Assembly: GCF_036634195.1 (NCBI RefSeq)
Contig: NZ_JAZIFY010000002.1
Span: 248,001 to 312,000 of the forward strand
Reading direction: 5' to 3'
Length of the DNA stretch: 64,000 nucleotides
Source: Streptomyces sp. P9-A4
GTDB lineage: Bacteria; Actinomycetota; Actinomycetes; Streptomycetales; Streptomycetaceae
The translations under genes and the position numbers were made by a program. The notes beneath the pieces were generated by a model. The model did not search any database. It was given only the letters and a program-made list of their open reading frames with translations, and was not told the origin of the DNA. How positions within the stretch are numbered: the first letter of the stretch is position 1; the number at the start of each line of letters is the position of its first letter. Of this stretch, positions 29,110 to 37,003 are shown piece after piece.

Positions 29110-31731
29110 TCACCGTAGTCCGGATGAACCACCCGTTCCTGTCGGGCGCCCTGGGTGGAAGGCGGTCCGTACGACGCGGGCCGCCACGAATCCGGCGGGC
29201 GCGCACGCGAGAGCGATCCCGGCGCCCGCCCAGCCGAGTGGCTCGGTCTCCAGGATCGAGTTCAGGAAGGGCACGTACAGTGCTGCCGCCGCCAGAAGGG
29301 CAGAGGCGAGGACGGACAGAGGGAGGAACGGGTTCTCCTTGCTCAGAAGTCGGGTGCGCAGTCCCAGGGCGACGCCGAGCTGCGCGGCGAGCAGGGCGAG
29401 GAAGAGCACGCTCTGCCAGGCCAGGTCCAGTGCCTGGGCGGCGAGGCCTGCGCCGAGGGAGGCCGCCGCGACGACGGCCGCGAGAAGGAGCAGCCTCTGC
29501 CAGGCGCCACCGCCGAGAATGTGCTGGTCGGGTGGGCGCGGAGGGCGGTGCATCGCTCCCGGGGACGCGGGTTCGGCGCCCATCGCGACGCCGGTGAGGC
29601 CGTGTGTCAGAAGGTTGATCCACAGGATCTGGCCGGCGCGAAGGGGCAGCGGCAGCCCGAGCAGCGGGCCGATGAGCATCACGAGGATCTCTGCCGCGCC
29701 GCCGGCCATCCCGTAGACGAGGAAGCGGCGGATGTTGTCGTAGACACGCCTTCCCTCCTCTACGGCCGCCACGACCGTCGAGAGCTCGTCGTCGGTGAGG
29801 ACGAGGTCGGCGGCCTGCCGGGCGACCTCCGTGCCGCGTGCGCCCATGGCGACGCCGATGTCGGCGCGGTGCAGGGCGGGACCGTCGTTGACCCCGTCGC
29901 CGGTCATGGCGGTCACCGCTCCCCTGGCACGCCACGCCTCCACGATGTCCAGCTTCTGCTGGGGGTCCGTACGGGCGAAGACCCGCACGGAGGTGAGGTC
30001 GGCGACTCGGCCCGCGGCCACGTCCGCCCCGGTGACGACGTGGCCTTCCGTCTCGCCGCGGTCACCCAGGAGTGCGACCTGGGACGCCACCGCCCGAGCC
30101 GTCGCCGGGTGGTCCCCGGTGATGAGGACGGGGGTGATGCCGGCCGCCCGGCAGGAGGCGAGGGTCGCTGCGGCATGCGGTTTGGGCGGGTCGCTGAGCG
30201 CGACGAGGCCGAGGAGCGCGAGCCCCGCCTCCGCCTCGGTGAGGATGCTCGGGAGGTCGTTCCGTACGCCCGAGGCGACTGCGAGCACGCGGTATCCGCG
30301 GGCGGCCAAGCGCGCGGCCTCCTGGTGGGCCGCCGCGAGTACCTCCGGAGGATCCCGCAGGACCGCAGGATCGAGGACGGCTTCGGGTGCGCCCTTCAGA
30401 CAGACGAGCACCCGGTCTCCATCGGCCTTGTGGAGGGTGGTCATGCGTCTGCGGAGGCTGTCGAACGGCGCTTCTCCGATCCGGGGGCTGGTCACCGACA
30501 GCGCCTCCGGCTCCGGGCAGCCCGTCTTGGCAGCGGCCGCCAGCAGGGCGGCTTCCATGGGGTCGCCCAGAGCCGTCCAGCGGCCGTCGGGCCTCCGGTC
30601 GTCCGCCGGGCGCAGCGTGGCGTCGTTGCACAGGGCGGTCACGGTCAGGAGCTCCGTCAGGGGCTCGAGATCGTCCGATTCCGCCGGTCTCCCGGCGACG
30701 AGGACCTCGCCCTCGGGTTCGTACCCCACGCCCGTGAGCTCGGCGCTCACCCGCGGTGTCCAGACGTGCTGGACGACCATGCGGCCCTCGGTCAGGGTGC
30801 CGGTCTTGTCGGTGGCGAGGACGGACACCGAGCCGAGCGTCTCCACCGCGGGCAGCCGCCGCACCAGAGCGTGCCGGGCGGCCATGCGCCGGGCTCCGAG
30901 TGCCAGGGCCAGGGTGACGACGGCGGGAAGGGATTCGGGGACCGCGGCCACGGCCAGGCTGATGGCGGTGACCGCCATCGTGGCCAGCGGGAGGCCCCGC
31001 ACCAGGCCGAGGGCGAAGACCAGGACGCACAGGGCGAGCGTCACGGCCGCGAGGACGCGCCCGAGAGCGGCGAGGCGGCGCTGCAGCGGGGTCGGCTCGC
31101 GACGTTCATCGAGAAGGGCCGCGATCCGGCCGAGCGCGCTGGACACCCCGGTCGCCGTGACCATGGCCACGCCCCGGCCGCGGACGACGACCGTGCCCGC
31201 GCTCAGGGCCGCTCCGGCGTCCTTGTCGACGGGCACGGACTCCCCGGTGAGCATGGACTCGTCCAGCAGAACGGCGGACGCCTCGGCGAGCTCGGCATCG
31301 GCGGCGACGATGTCGCCCTCACCGAGCAGGAGGACATCACCTGGAACGACCGCCGCTGCCGGAAGGTCGCGGACTACGCCCTCGCGCCGTACGCGCGCGT
31401 GCGGGGCGGTGAGGGCCGAGAGTGCGGCGACGGCGTTGTCCGCCTGGATCTCCTGTGCCACACCGACGGTCGTGTTCACGAGGACGACCAGTCCGATGAC
31501 GATCGCGTCGGGATGGTCACCGATCGCGAGGGTCAGTACGACGGCCCCGAGCAGCACCATGATCAGCGGGTCCGTCAGTTGGGCCAGGACCCTGCTGTGG
31601 AGCCGTACGGGCCTTCTCGCGGTGACCTCGTTGGGGCCGGTGTCGGCCAGCCGACGGGTGGCCTCCGCCTCGGTGAGCCCCGTGGTGTCCCGAACCGAGG
31701 CGAGTGCCCGGTCCGCTGCCGACGCGGTCAT
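29110..31731 (-). CDS. P-type cation-transporting ATPase
   Basis: This is a complete P-type ATPase of 873 residues. It has an N-terminal cation-ATPase domain (GLTEAEATRRLADTGPNEV), actuator motif LTGESVPVDK, phosphorylation site DKTGTLTEGRM, ATP-binding KGAPEA, and hinge TGDGVNDGPALHRADIGVAM. There are about ten membrane helices; helix 4 has AVPESLPAVVTLAL, close to the PEGLPAV of Ca2+/Mg2+/Na+ pumps. The mycobacterial dormancy regulon includes the comparable pump CtpF. The ion cannot be told from sequence. It starts 7 bp after the upstream universal stress gene and continues into the sensor kinase gene. Confidence 0.92.
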   Translation of the reverse strand: MTASAADRALASVRDTTGLTEAEATRRLADTGPNEVTARRPVRLHSRVLAQLTDPLIMVLLGAVVLTLAIGDHPDAIVIGLVVLVNTTVGVAQEIQADNAVAALSALTAPHARVRREGVVRDLPAAAVVPGDVLLLGEGDIVAADAELAEASAVLLDESMLTGESVPVDKDAGAALSAGTVVVRGRGVAMVTATGVSSALGRIAALLDERREPTPLQRRLAALGRVLAAVTLALCVLVFALGLVRGLPLATMAVTAISLAVAAVPESLPAVVTLALALGARRMAARHALVRRLPAVETLGSVSVLATDKTGTLTEGRMVVQHVWTPRVSAELTGVGYEPEGEVLVAGRPAESDDLEPLTELLTVTALCNDATLRPADDRRPDGRWTALGDPMEAALLAAAAKTGCPEPEALSVTSPRIGEAPFDSLRRRMTTLHKADGDRVLVCLKGAPEAVLDPAVLRDPPEVLAAAHQEAARLAARGYRVLAVASGVRNDLPSILTEAEAGLALLGLVALSDPPKPHAAATLASCRAAGITPVLITGDHPATARAVASQVALLGDRGETEGHVVTGADVAAGRVADLTSVRVFARTDPQQKLDIVEAWRARGAVTAMTGDGVNDGPALHRADIGVAMGARGTEVARQAADLVLTDDELSTVVAAVEEGRRVYDNIRRFLVYGMAGGAAEILVMLIGPLLGLPLPLRAGQILWINLLTHGLTGVAMGAEPASPGAMHRPPRPPDQHILGGGAWQRLLLLAAVVAAASLGAGLAAQALDLAWQSVLFLALLAAQLGVALGLRTRLLSKENPFLPLSVLASALLAAAALYVPFLNSILETEPLGWAGAGIALACAPAGFVAARVVRTAFHPGRPTGTGGSSGLR

Positions 31732-31738
31732 GGTCCGC

Positions 31739-32275
31739 TCACCCCACGGGGACGGTGATCACCGGGCAGTGGGCGCGATGGAGCAGGCCGTGGACGACGG
31801 AGCCGACGCGCATCCCGGAGTACCCGCCCCGGCCCCGGCGGCCGACGACGACGGCCACCGGGCAGTGCGCCTTCGCAGTGACCGGTACGACCTGGGAGCC
31901 GGCGCTCAGGAACTCCTCGGGGCGGCTGAGGTGCCGTGATCCGAGCACGATCAGGCAGGCCTGGTCCGACAGAGCGGCCAGGGATGCCGCCGGGAACCCG
32001 TCAAGAAGGGAGGAGGTGGTTTCGATGTCCGGCTGCCGGGCGTGCGCCCAGGCGAGTGCCGTACGCAGAGCCTCCGTACCGGCCTTCCGCTGTGCCAGGT
32101 GCCGAGGGGTGTCGTCGACGTGTCGGGTGTCGTGCCGCGGGGGTACCGCGACCACCAGGCGCAGTCCCACGCCTCGCAGGTGAGCCTCGTCCGCGGCCCA
32201 GGCGAGGGCCATGTGCCAGTTCTTGACCGGGTCGACACCGCCGACGATGTCACGGCGATCCGTGGTGCTGGTCAT
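31739..32275 (-). CDS. Universal stress protein with internal deletion
   Basis: This 178-residue protein has a first UspA domain close to that of the 41028-42035 gene (LRLVVAVPPRHDTRHVDD, CLIVLGSRHLSRPEEFLSAG, VVPVTAKAHCPVAVV). It then joins directly to the very end of a second UspA domain (GRRGRGGYSGMRVGS, VHGLLHRAHCPVITVPVG). About 120 residues present in the paralog are missing in frame, and the junction falls where VVVGRRGRGG-like text could recombine. The result is a one-domain USP with a duplicated ATP-loop tail. It overlaps the upstream USP gene by ATGA and precedes the ATPase by 7 bp. It may or may not still fold and bind ATP. Confidence 0.82.
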   Translation of the reverse strand: MTSTTDRRDIVGGVDPVKNWHMALAWAADEAHLRGVGLRLVVAVPPRHDTRHVDDTPRHLAQRKAGTEALRTALAWAHARQPDIETTSSLLDGFPAASLAALSDQACLIVLGSRHLSRPEEFLSAGSQVVPVTAKAHCPVAVVVGRRGRGGYSGMRVGSVVHGLLHRAHCPVITVPVG

Positions 32276-32949
32276 GACGTGCTCCCGTGTCCGGGCCCTT
32301 GCCGGGGAACGAGCTCCTCAGGGCAGTGGGCGTGCTGCAGCGGGCTGAGCGCGGTCCGGCCGAGGGCGGGTCCGAGGTATCCGGGCGAGAGCCGGCCACC
32401 GACGAGGTACCTCGCGCAGCAGGCCTCGCGTGCCGCCGCACGGGCGCAGCCCACGTCGGCCTCGTCCCGCACCGCCGCGAGAACCACGCAGGCGTCGACG
32501 GGCTCCGCGGTACCGCGCACCATGGCCACCGGCGTGGAGGCTCCGGCCGCGGCCTGAAGGCCGACGGATCCGAGCGACAACGAGGGGAACCCGCCGAGGC
32601 CCAGGTGCCCGACGCCGATCGTGCCGGTCAGGGCGGCGGCGCCGCGCAGCCCGTCGGCGGCCCCGCCATCGGTGAGTTCCGTGACGACCGTGAGCCCGGG
32701 GTGGCGCGCCGTGATCGCCTCGGCGGTCCGGTCGAGCAGTTCCCTTCCCGCCTGCCGGTTCCTGGCGATCTCCGCCCGGGACAGAAACGGGGCCTGTGCG
32801 TCCGTGCCGGCCGCATGGACGAGGAAGAGCGTGCTGCCCCGCAGGGCCGCCTCCGATGCCGCCCGCATCACCGCCGTGCGTGCGGACGATGCTCCGTCGA
32901 CGCCGACGACGACCCTGCTGGGGCCGGGACAGGCCGGGGTTCCGTCCAT
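32272..32949 (-). CDS. Universal stress protein with eroded second domain
   Basis: The 225-residue protein starts with a complete UspA domain (RVVVGVDGASSARTAVMRA, GTIGVGHLGLGGFPSLSLGS, TPVAMVRG). In the second domain only the beginning (ACVVLAAVRDEADVGCARAA) and the end (GPALGRTALSPLQHAHCPEE) are present. The paralog at 42032-42937 keeps about 75 further residues between them. The reading frame is intact, so the protein is probably made. It is the first gene of the operon usp-usp-ATPase-kinase, and a palindromic operator (33034-33047) lies 85 bp before its ATG. Its order with the next USP copies that of the 42937/42035 pair. Confidence 0.82.
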   Translation of the reverse strand: MDGTPACPGPSRVVVGVDGASSARTAVMRAASEAALRGSTLFLVHAAGTDAQAPFLSRAEIARNRQAGRELLDRTAEAITARHPGLTVVTELTDGGAADGLRGAAALTGTIGVGHLGLGGFPSLSLGSVGLQAAAGASTPVAMVRGTAEPVDACVVLAAVRDEADVGCARAAAREACCARYLVGGRLSPGYLGPALGRTALSPLQHAHCPEELVPRQGPGHGSTS

Positions 32950-33033
32950 TGCTCCTCCTCACGCGGTCCGGGGGACGCCTTCCACCCTGGCAGCTGGTCC
33001 CGAGCGGCCGCAGGGCCGCTGGGGCCAACGACG

Positions 33034-33047
33034 GGGCCAAAGGTCCT
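33034..33047 (-). promoter_or_regulatory. Putative OsdR/DevR-type operator
   Basis: GGGCC-AAAG-GTCCT, 85 bp before the ATG of the usp-usp-ATPase-kinase operon. It fits the 5-4-5 palindrome found at seven other positions in this island and resembles the core GGGAC-N4-GTCCC of the mycobacterial DosR box. Confidence 0.6.
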
Positions 33048-33082
33048 ACACGGGCGGGGCTGAGCGCGGGCCGGCGGCGACG

Positions 33083-33117
33083 AGTCCGTTCGGGCCTGAG
33101 GGTGGACCATTCGGCCC
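33083..33117 (+). promoter_or_regulatory. Putative tandem OsdR/DevR-type operator
   Basis: GGACC-ATTC-GGCCC at 33104-33117, 80 bp before the CBS gene at 33197, with a weaker copy AGTCC-GTTC-GGGCC at 33083-33096. The 21-bp offset equals two helical turns, as in tandem DosR sites. Confidence 0.6.
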
Positions 33118-33196
33118 TCGCCGCCCCCGAGCGGGCGGTGGAGGGTGGTGTCACAAGACAGCACACCGGCCGAACCCCCGAACAGGAGGCGCGGTG

Positions 33197-33820
33197 ATGA
33201 AGCACATGAAGGTCGGCGGTCTGATGAGCGACGACGTGGTCTCCGCCGTCCCCGCGACCTCGTTCCGGGAGGTGGCGAAGCTGCTCGCCGAGCACGACAT
33301 CAGCGGGGTCCCCGTCGTGGACGACGACGACCATGTCGTCGGAGTCGTCTCCGAGAGCGACCTCCTGGCCCGCCACGAACTCACCACCCGGGAGCTGATG
33401 ACCACGCCGGCCGTCACCGTTCACGCCGAGGAGACGGTGGCGGACGCCGCACGGCTGATGGTGCGCCGCGGAGTCGAACGCCTGCCCGTCGTCGACGAGG
33501 AGGAACGACTGGTCGGCATCGTGACCCGCCGCGATCTGCTCTGCGTCTACCTCCGCCCGGACGCGGAGATCCGGCGCCGCATCCGTGAAGACGTCCTCAC
33601 GGACACCATGGACCTGCCCGGGAACACGGTGGACATGCACGTCCTCGACGGCGTGGTGACGCTGGGAGGCCGCGTCCGGCGGCGGAGTCAGGCCCTGACG
33701 CTCGTCGGACTCACCGAACGCGTCGACGGCGTCGTCGCCGTCGTGGACCGGCTGTCCTTCCACGAAGACGACACCCGCCTCGCCTCCTCCACCCGGACTC
33801 CGGGCGACATCTCCTGGTGA
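33197..33820 (+). CDS. CBS-pair plus BON domain protein
   Basis: This 207-residue cytoplasmic protein has two CBS motifs (VGGLMSDDVVSAVPATSFRE, ISGVPVVDDDDHVVGVVSES; ELMTTPAVTVHAEETV, VERLPVVDEEERLVGIVTRR) and a C-terminal BON domain (VDMHVLDGVVTLGGRV, LTERVDGVVAVVDRLS). CBS pairs bind adenosyl nucleotides, and BON domains usually bind membranes or other proteins. A role as an energy-state sensor is inferred from the family. The ATG has a strong AACAGGAGGC site. It is one of five intact paralogs in the window, under a putative tandem operator, and is divergent from the usp-ATPase-kinase operon. Confidence 0.87.
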   Translation: MKHMKVGGLMSDDVVSAVPATSFREVAKLLAEHDISGVPVVDDDDHVVGVVSESDLLARHELTTRELMTTPAVTVHAEETVADAARLMVRRGVERLPVVDEEERLVGIVTRRDLLCVYLRPDAEIRRRIREDVLTDTMDLPGNTVDMHVLDGVVTLGGRVRRRSQALTLVGLTERVDGVVAVVDRLSFHEDDTRLASSTRTPGDISW

Positions 33821-33842
33821 CTCACCGCAGACATGACGAACC

Positions 33843-33972
33843 GTGTCCGCCACCGCTCTGACCCGACCGCTCGTGACCTCGCTGAGGGAGGACGCCGCCA
33901 TGGCACCCTCCCTGCACAACGCACAGCCCTGGAAGTTCGTGTGCGGGACGGGCGCGGGCGTCATAGAACCCA
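33843..33972 (+). pseudogene. N-terminal fragment of an Acg-family nitroreductase
   Basis: From the GTG at 33843 the frame reads LTRPLVTSLREDAAMAPSLH then NAQPWKFV, the FMN-binding start of Acg-type nitroreductase-like proteins, which are typical dormancy-regulon members. After about 40 codons similarity stops and the text becomes unlike any protein. The remaining roughly 280 residues are gone, replaced by the next remnant. Confidence 0.6.
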
Positions 33973-34047
33973 CCACGACCACCGTGTCGGCGGGGTGCAC
34001 CGCGCCGTTCATGACCCCGACCTCGCAGGCGGTGGGGAAGACTCCAC

Positions 34048-34265
34048 CGGCTGCTGCCCGACCCGCGCGATGCCGTGGTCGTGGTCGGCTTCGCCACCGC
34101 GGGGAACCGGGCCCGGGACCTGGTGGACGGGGCCCGGACGCTGAAGATGTTCGGCGAGTACGTGCCAGTACGGGCCGAGGTCGCGCGTTGCGCGATCGCA
34201 TCGACCGCGAACTCGGCTGGACAGCCGTCGTACCCCGCTCCGGGGAGGCCGTCCTGGCCCGCTGA
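34048..34265 (+). pseudogene. C-terminal fragment of an MBL-fold RNA-specificity metallo-hydrolase
   Basis: RLLPDPRDAVVVVGFATAG, GARTLKMFGEYVPVRAEV and, after a frame change and deletion, ALRDRIDRELGWTAVVPR and SGEAVLAR before a TGA match the C-terminal part of CPSF/YSH1-like metallo-beta-lactamase-fold hydrolases. The HAD/HxHxDH catalytic domain is absent. It is therefore a dead remnant fused by deletion to the nitroreductase fragment upstream. Confidence 0.6.
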
Positions 34266-34268
34266 CCG

Positions 34269-34282
34269 GGGCCCAACGGTCC
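34269..34282 (+). promoter_or_regulatory. Putative OsdR/DevR-type operator
   Basis: GGGCC-CAAC-GGTCC, 79 bp before the small ORF at 34361 and the CBS-pncB genes behind it. It keeps the 5-4-5 spacing of the other sites. Confidence 0.55.
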
Positions 34283-34360
34283 CGGCTGTGACCTGCTCGG
34301 CCCTACCTGGGCAGGACCGCCGCGCGAGAGTCTGTGAGGGAGGAGAGCTGGAGGCGCACC

Positions 34361-34447
34361 ATGAACACCATGAGGATGCCGCCGAACGAACTCGCTCCGG
34401 TACCCGCAGCCGTTGCGGCAGCGCCGGCGCGCCGAGCCCGCACGTAG
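34361..34447 (+). CDS. Small ORF, 28 residues, upstream of CBS gene
   Basis: ATG at 34361 follows a strong purine-rich leader (GAGGGAGGAGAGCTGGAGG). It encodes a short peptide beginning MNTMRMPPNELAPVP, then an Ala-rich stretch and a basic end. It ends at TAG, 10 bp before the CBS-BON gene. The leader, start and spacing look like a translated gene or leader peptide that couples to the CBS gene. I do not recognise the peptide. There is no signal peptide or membrane helix. Confidence 0.4.
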   Translation: MNTMRMPPNELAPVPAAVAAAPARRART

Positions 34448-34457
34448 GGGAAGAGCG

Positions 34458-35111
34458 ATGACACCTCAGCCGTTCACCGTCGCCGACGTGATGACCAAGA
34501 AGGTCGTCGCCGTCCGGCCCGGCGCGGACTTCAAGGAGATCGTCGATGCCATGGAGCGGTGGAAGGTGACCGCCGTACCGGTCATCGAGGGCGAGGGCCG
34601 CGTGGTCGGGGTGGTCTCCGAGGCCGATCTGCTCCTCAAGGAGGAGTTCCACGACCACCGCCCCGGTCTCGTCGAACAGATGCGACGGCTCGACGCCACC
34701 GCCAAGGCCGGTTCTCGCCGGGCCGAGGACCTGATGACCTCGCCCCCGGTCACTGTCACTCCCGAGGCGTCCCTGCCCCAGGCCGCCCGCCTCATGGCCG
34801 CCCATCGCGTGAAGCGGCTGCCGGTCGTCGACGCGAGCGGCGTCATCCAGGGCATCGTGAGCCGGTCCGACCTCCTCAAGGTGTTCCTCCGCCCGGACGA
34901 GGAACTCGCCGCCGACGTGCGCCGCGACGTCGTCGAGCACCTTTTCCCACTCTCGCAGCGCCGGGTCGACGTCCGCGTCGACGCCGGAGTCGTGACGCTG
35001 TCCGGCCAGGTCCGCGACGGCGCGCTCATCCCGCTCGCGGCCCGCCTGGCCCGCGCTGTCGAAGGCGTGGTGGACGTACGGTGCGAGCTCACCGCCGAGG
35101 GGCGGACCTAG
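34458..35111 (+). CDS. CBS-pair plus BON domain protein
   Basis: This 217-residue paralog of the 33197 gene has CBS-1 (VADVMTKKVVAVRPGADFKE, VTAVPVIEGEGRVVGVVSEA), CBS-2 (AEDLMTSPPVTVTPEASLPQ, VKRLPVVDASGVIQGIVSRS) and BON (VDVRVDAGVVTLSGQVRDGA, RAVEGVVDVRCEL). It is likely a cytosolic nucleotide-sensing regulatory protein. It starts behind AGGGGAAGAGCG, 10 bp after a small ORF, and is followed at 53 bp by nicotinate phosphoribosyltransferase. The pairing with an NAD-salvage enzyme makes adenylate or NAD sensing plausible, but that is inference. Confidence 0.88.
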   Translation: MTPQPFTVADVMTKKVVAVRPGADFKEIVDAMERWKVTAVPVIEGEGRVVGVVSEADLLLKEEFHDHRPGLVEQMRRLDATAKAGSRRAEDLMTSPPVTVTPEASLPQAARLMAAHRVKRLPVVDASGVIQGIVSRSDLLKVFLRPDEELAADVRRDVVEHLFPLSQRRVDVRVDAGVVTLSGQVRDGALIPLAARLARAVEGVVDVRCELTAEGRT

Positions 35112-35164
35112 CCATGTCCGGCCGTTCCGGTACAGGTCACCGGTCCGCCGCGCATGCTCGAAGC

Positions 35165-36499
35165 ATGTCCCCGGTCACCAGCACCGACCTGTACGAGGTC
35201 ACGATGGCGCTCTCGTACCTGCGGGAAGACATGCGGGCGCCTGCCACCTTCAGCCTCTTCGTCCGCGACCTCCCCCCTGGCCGCGGATTCCTCGTCGCGG
35301 CGGGGCTCGAACCGGCCCTCGACTATCTTTCCCGGTTCCGGGTGGGCCGCTCCGACGTCCTGGAGTTCGCGGAGGCCCTGCGTCGGCCGGTCGAGGACCT
35401 GGAAGCGCTACACGGCCTGTCGTTCGACGGCCAGGTCCGCGCCGTACCCGAAGGACGGCTCGTCCTCGCAGGTGAGCCGCTCCTGGAAGTCACCGCGCCC
35501 CTGCCGCAGGCCCAGCTCGTGGAGACGTACCTGCTGTCCCTTCTCTGCCACCAGACGGCGGTCGCCTCCAAGGCGGCGCGTTGTGTGCTCGCCGCCGCCG
35601 GGCGGCCCCTGGTGGACTTCTCCCTGCGCCGGAACCACGGACCCGAGGCCGGCATGCAGGCGGCGCGGCTCTGCGCCCTGGTCGGGTTCGCGGGCACCAG
35701 CAACGTCGCCGCCGCGACCCGGTACGGCATTCCCGCCTCCGGCACCATGGCCCACTCCTACATCGAGGCCTTCGCCTCGGAGGAGGACGCCTTCCGCGCC
35801 TTCGCCCGCACCCATCCGGGTCCCGTGACCTTCCTGGTCGACACGTACGACACCGATCGCGGGGTGGCGACGGCCGCGCGCGTCCTCGACGACTTGGGAC
35901 TCGGCCCGGGCTGCGGAATCCGCCTCGACAGCGGCGACCTCGGAGCGCTCGCCCGACGTGCCCGTACCGCACTCGACGCGGCGGGGCTGAGAGACGTGCA
36001 GATCATCGCGAGCGGCGGCCTCGACGAGTACGCCGTCGCCACGCTCGTACGGGACGGGGCACCCGTCGACGTCTTCGCCGTGGGGACGAAGGTCGGCACG
36101 GCCGCCGACGCCCCGTATCTGGACGCGGCGTACAAACTGGTCGAGTACGACGGGCGGCCCGTCATGAAGCTCTCGTCGGCGAAGATGACGGCTCCGGCCC
36201 CGAAGCAGGTGTTCCGCGGACACGACCTCCGCGACGTCATCGGCCTGGCGAACGAGGAGCCGCCCGAGGGCACGGAGCCACTGCTGCGGACCATGATGCG
36301 CGGCGGGCTCCGCACGGAACCGCCCGACACTCTGGCAGCCGCCCGCGCCCGCTTCGAGGCCGACGTCGCCGCCCTGTCGGAGGCCGCGGGCCGCATCGAG
36401 GACCCTGTGCCACCGGTACCGGTCGTGTCCGCCCGGCTGTCGGCTCTGACGACCGTCGTACGACACCGGATCGAGGCGCGGACGCGAGCCGCGCGGTAG
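35165..36499 (+). CDS. pncB: Nicotinate phosphoribosyltransferase
   Basis: The enzyme makes nicotinate mononucleotide from nicotinate and PRPP with ATP use, the entry step of the Preiss-Handler NAD salvage route. The 444-residue protein has the family landmarks TDLYEVTMALSYL (N-terminus), SLRRNHGPEAGMQAAR, GFAGTSNVAAATRYGIPASG, AHSYIEAF, IRLDSGDLGALARR, and GTKVGTAADAPYLDAAYKLV. In M. tuberculosis a second copy, pncB2, belongs to the DosR regulon, and the location here in an OsdR-like island fits that picture. It is co-directional with the CBS genes on both sides. Confidence 0.93.
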   Translation: MSPVTSTDLYEVTMALSYLREDMRAPATFSLFVRDLPPGRGFLVAAGLEPALDYLSRFRVGRSDVLEFAEALRRPVEDLEALHGLSFDGQVRAVPEGRLVLAGEPLLEVTAPLPQAQLVETYLLSLLCHQTAVASKAARCVLAAAGRPLVDFSLRRNHGPEAGMQAARLCALVGFAGTSNVAAATRYGIPASGTMAHSYIEAFASEEDAFRAFARTHPGPVTFLVDTYDTDRGVATAARVLDDLGLGPGCGIRLDSGDLGALARRARTALDAAGLRDVQIIASGGLDEYAVATLVRDGAPVDVFAVGTKVGTAADAPYLDAAYKLVEYDGRPVMKLSSAKMTAPAPKQVFRGHDLRDVIGLANEEPPEGTEPLLRTMMRGGLRTEPPDTLAAARARFEADVAALSEAAGRIEDPVPPVPVVSARLSALTTVVRHRIEARTRAAR

Positions 36500-36568
36500 C
36501 ACCGGGAACATCCGGCGGGGGCTGCCTTTGGCACCCGACCCGCCACGGAGGTCCGAGCAGGCTCGTGA

Positions 36569-36961
36569 TGCAGCCGGGCGACCGCCCAGGCCCTCGACTC
36601 CGACGGCGGCTCCGCTCTCCCGGACGGACTCGCCTCGGCCCTCTCCACGATCACGGTCGACTTCCCGCAGTACGCCGAGACGTACTACTTCCACGACGGG
36701 GACGAGAACACGTCGCTGCCCGGACAGCTCCGCTACGCCCTCGGCCTCGCGGACCAGGCCGGCGGGGCGCACCACCCGGACGTCAGGCTCTCCGCGTCGG
36801 TACTGCGTAGGGCAAGGGAGGACCTGGCCGTCGTGCTCGACGAGCGCTTCCTGCGCACGGGCGAGGGGCCCGAGCGGGTCTTCGCGGCCTACGCCGACGA
36901 CCACGGGCAACCCCAGGGACCGGACGGCCCTCCCCAGGGCGGCGGCAGCGGGCGATCCTGA
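36569..36961 (+). pseudogene. Unrecognised protein fragment without start codon
   Basis: An open frame of 130 codons runs from just after an in-frame TGA (36566-36568) to TGA at 36959. It has protein-like text, for example SALPDGLASALSTITVDFPQ, YAETYYFHDGDENTSLPGQ, VLRRAREDLAVVLDERFL and ERVFAAYADDHGQPQG, but no start codon near the 5' end. It looks like the C-terminal part of a larger soluble protein whose front has been lost. I do not recognise the family. It sits between pncB and a CBS gene. Confidence 0.45.
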
Positions 36962-37003
36962 ATGTGGGGGCCGCCGGTCGAACGCGCGAGAAGGTGACGA
37001 GCG

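Noticed and set aside
33010..33028. GGGCC-GCTG-GGGCC next to the 33034 operator
   Set aside because: The half-sites are direct rather than inverted, so it does not fit the palindrome.
36505..36540. Possible operator with TGCC-TTT-GGCA before the CBS gene at 37004
   Set aside because: It lacks the GGRCC/GGYCC half-sites and lies over 450 bp from the start; probably chance symmetry.
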